Assembly (NCBI GenBank): GCA_034521445.1
Contig: JAXHMM010000006.1
Location: 558,001-622,000, forward strand
DNA length: 64,000 bases
From: Balneolaceae bacterium
GTDB taxonomy: Bacteria; Bacteroidota; Rhodothermia; Balneolales; Balneolaceae
Reading direction: 5' to 3'
Shown: positions 62,455-64,000 of the stretch, piece by piece
Position numbering within the stretch: position 1 is the first letter of the stretch
How the letters are laid out: every line of letters starts with the position of its first letter
Translations under genes and position numbers: made by a program
Notes under the pieces: generated by a model
Seen by the model: the letters and a program-made list of their open reading frames with translations, nothing else
Database searches by the model: none
Told to the model about the DNA's origin: nothing

Positions 62455-62715
62455 ATGTTTAACTATATAAAACGTAATATATTACTCACGTTCTCGATAG
62501 TGTTCCTTCTAAGTTCCTTTGCGTTATTTTCATATGATGCTTATGCAGATGATCTATATGCAACGGGTTCAAATTGTGTTGCCTGTGGCGGACCTGTTGG
62601 AGATATGGATTGTTACTATGTAAACTATGGTTGGATGCAGTGTTTTGATGGCAATTTGAGCTGTCAACAATTGATTGATTGTGAAAATGGAGATCCTATC
62701 ATAGGAGAAGACTAG
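62455..62715 (+). CDS. Small secreted six-cysteine protein (unknown family)
   Basis: 86 residues. Basic N-terminus, hydrophobic core (about 9-27) and A-Y-A cleavage site (about 29-31) give a mature peptide of about 55 residues with six cysteines (C41, C44, C53, C63, C70, C76), Gly/Asn/Asp-rich and acidic (mature part has many D/E and almost no K/R). An even cysteine count suggests three disulfides. No family is recognised; similar short leader peptides in Bacteroidota (for example NVEALA-type) sit beside thioredoxin-like and lipoprotein genes. Low GC relative to the chromosome marks it as acquired. Confidence 0.65.
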   Translation: MFNYIKRNILLTFSIVFLLSSFALFSYDAYADDLYATGSNCVACGGPVGDMDCYYVNYGWMQCFDGNLSCQQLIDCENGDPIIGED

Positions 62716-62732
62716 AATAAGAACAGAAATCT

Positions 62733-62774
62733 AATATGCCCGCCCAAATAACAATTGGGCGGGCATATTTTTAT
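62733..62774 (+). terminator. Strong intrinsic terminator between the cysteine peptide and a lipoprotein gene
   Basis: A perfect 15-bp stem (62733-62747 with 62755-62769; arms read AATATGCCCGCCCAA and its inverse), 7-base loop, then a T-run. The next start codon is only 15 bp further on, leaving no room for a separate promoter. Confidence 0.9.
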
Positions 62775-62789
62775 AGGTGCAATAACACT

Positions 62790-62875
62790 ATGAAGAAATT
62801 ATCAATATTTGTATTTGCTTTTTTAATAGTTATTACATCATGTGACTAACAGGATAGTAACTATTCAGAACTCTT
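62790..62875 (+). pseudogene. Truncated lipoprotein gene at the IS256 border
   Basis: The ATG at 62790 opens K-K-L-S-I-F-V-F-A-F-L-I-V-I-T-S-C-D, a full lipoprotein signal with lipobox I-T-S-C, and then meets TAA at 62847-62849. The frame goes on past the stop as Q-D-S-N-Y-S-E-L-F-H-G and runs into the transposase. It looks like the start of a secreted lipoprotein cut by a nonsense change and by the IS256 element. Confidence 0.6.
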
Positions 62876-64000
62876 TCATGGAGAATTATCCTGCCGGGGG
62901 AATAAGGTTTTCGCCTTGTCCATGTAGGGTAGTCTGCGGCCGTAGGCCTGCTGGTTTCGGGCGACTGTTCCCAGAAGTACGAGTACGGACTCCTCGTCCG
63001 GCATGCTGAGTCTCATCCTGAGCACTCGGCGGAAACTTCCGTTGAGCCGTTCGATCCAATTGGTCGTATAGATCATGGAACGGATCCGGTAGTCGTAGTT
63101 CAAATAAGTGAATCCATTCCGGTATCTTGCTTCCGACCGAAGCTTGTTAAAGTAGGAATACTTCTGGCTCCACTCATCGCAGAAGGCCTGCCAGCGTTCC
63201 CAGCCGGCCTCGGGGTCGTCGTCGGGATCGTCGGTATGGAACACAGCCCGCAGATCGTCGGCCAGAGCGTCTTTGTCTTCCGAGCGAACCCGGGACATCA
63301 CGTTGCGTTTAATATGGGTTGTGCACCATTGAAGAGGGGTACCCGGAGAAGTTCTCTGACAACGCATCTCCCAGGCCAGAGATCCCGTCTGCAACCATCA
63401 GGCCAATCTTTTGGACGCCTCGCTTTTTGAGCTCTTCAAACTGCAATCCCCAGCCTGTGGCGCTCTCAGAGGGGGCGTGGGCGATGCCAAGCACCTCCCG
63501 CCGCCGCTCAGGGGTCACCCCCATGATCACGTAGAAAGCTTCTGTGGACACCGTCTCGCGGCGAACCTTAACGTGGATCGCATCGATGAACACGATCGGG
63601 TAGTACGCCTCCAGGGGCCGGGCCAGCCACTCGCCAACTTCCTCTCTCATCCAATCGATCATTCGAGAGATCGACGAGGAGCTGTAGTGGCGACCGTAGA
63701 GCTCATCAAAGACGTCTCCGATCTGGCTCTGGGTGAGTCCCTTCCCATACAGGGCGCTTACCATGCGGTCGGTCTCGGCCTGCTGGGCCCGGAGCATCGT
63801 CAGGACCTTCGGATAAAAATTACCGTCCCGGTCCCGGGGGATGCGCAGCTCCAGCAGCTTGCCGTTACCATAAACTTTTCCTGGCCGATAGCCATTTCCC
63901 TTGTCCCCGTCATCGCCGGCCAGATGCTCCCGGCGTTCGGCTTTCATGAGAGCGTTCAGGGTCATTTCCAGGACTTCATTCAGCCCGTTCTCGCGTTGGA
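62876..64000 (-). pseudogene. IS256-family transposase, frameshifted, partial at window edge
   Basis: Mutator-type transposase in two frames. The N-terminal part (from beyond the right edge, through 63965, to about 63345) has R-I-P-R-D-R-D-G-N-F-Y-P, Y-P-I-V-F-I-D-A-I-H-V-K-V-R (first catalytic Asp) and M-V-A-D-G-I-S-G-L-G-D (second). The C-terminal part (to 62876) has Q-W-C-T-T-H-I-K-R-N-V and N-W-I-E-R-L-N-G-S-F-R-R-V (catalytic Glu). They join with a one-base frameshift near 63335-63350, in the S-P-G-T-P-L region. Frame is open beyond the window on the 5' side. Confidence 0.9.

Noticed and set aside
63309-63394. Programmed frameshift in the IS256-family transposase
   Set aside because: IS256 transposases are normally single-frame, and no slippery run (A or C homopolymer) is seen at the junction, so mutation is simpler.

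Overview
The window reads as chromosomal DNA of a high-GC, aerobic, Gram-negative bacterium of the Bacteroidota/FCB group. Balneolota or Rhodothermia is my best guess. The reasons are a TonB-dependent receptor with an N-terminal carboxypeptidase-like domain, few Shine-Dalgarno sites, families such as DUF6787, BCAM0308 and Bacteroidota-type TraR/DksA proteins, an Omp85-type outer-membrane protein and many secreted peptidases. This placement is inference; no rRNA, tRNA or CRISPR array was seen.

1-9.2 kb: after the start of an antitoxin-like gene at the left edge, a tight forward operon holds hemH-hemA-hemC-hemD-hemE-hemF-hemB-hemL and a small DUF6787 membrane protein. With the FAD-type protoporphyrinogen oxidase at 13.9-15.4 kb, every step from glutamyl-tRNA to protoheme is encoded here, through the oxygen-dependent HemF/HemG route. 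HemH carries an unusual five-cysteine insert. A second HemD-like protein lies at 18.8 kb.

9.2-28.6 kb: housekeeping and envelope genes. These are an MmcQ/YjbR protein, DUF423, a TolB-like lipoprotein, an SDR epimerase, pruA, hemG, an SGNH hydrolase, an AhpD-like protein, an Omp85 barrel, BCAM0308 plus a universal stress protein, a FixL-like PAS histidine kinase with a NarL-type regulator, a site-2 protease, a TraR/DksA protein, a bactofilin-like membrane protein and mutS2. A degenerate 8-nt repeat (AAAGTCNN type) fills two intergenic gaps, hemE/hemF and pruA/SDR.

28.6-32.3 kb: a patchy accessory zone. A 24-bp direct repeat brackets a decayed AlbA_2 gene. After phzF and a TauE/SafE permease comes an AT-rich AbiE-type toxin-antitoxin locus with a four-half-site concentric operator; its toxin has lost its catalytic centre by internal deletion.

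32.4-59.2 kb: mostly ordinary genes. They include DUF1499, two SDR enzymes, an MFS pump, DksA, DoxX, a TonB receptor, an APC transporter fused to an RCK module next to a double-RCK potassium channel, a 1126-residue PAS/GAF histidine kinase, an M28 peptidase, hipBA, mtfA, a small XRE regulator with a membrane partner, an S9 peptidase and a MacB/FtsX-type permease.

59.2-64 kb: a mobile-element pile-up. It has a complete IS1380 element with 21-bp inverted repeats, a deleted IS4-like remnant with 14-bp inverted repeats, and a frameshifted IS256-family transposase running off the right edge. Between them is a strongly AT-rich cargo: a membrane-anchored thioredoxin-like protein, a secreted six-cysteine mini-protein, a strong terminator placed just before the next start codon, and the broken start of a lipoprotein. 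This cargo is the best candidate for an undescribed system.
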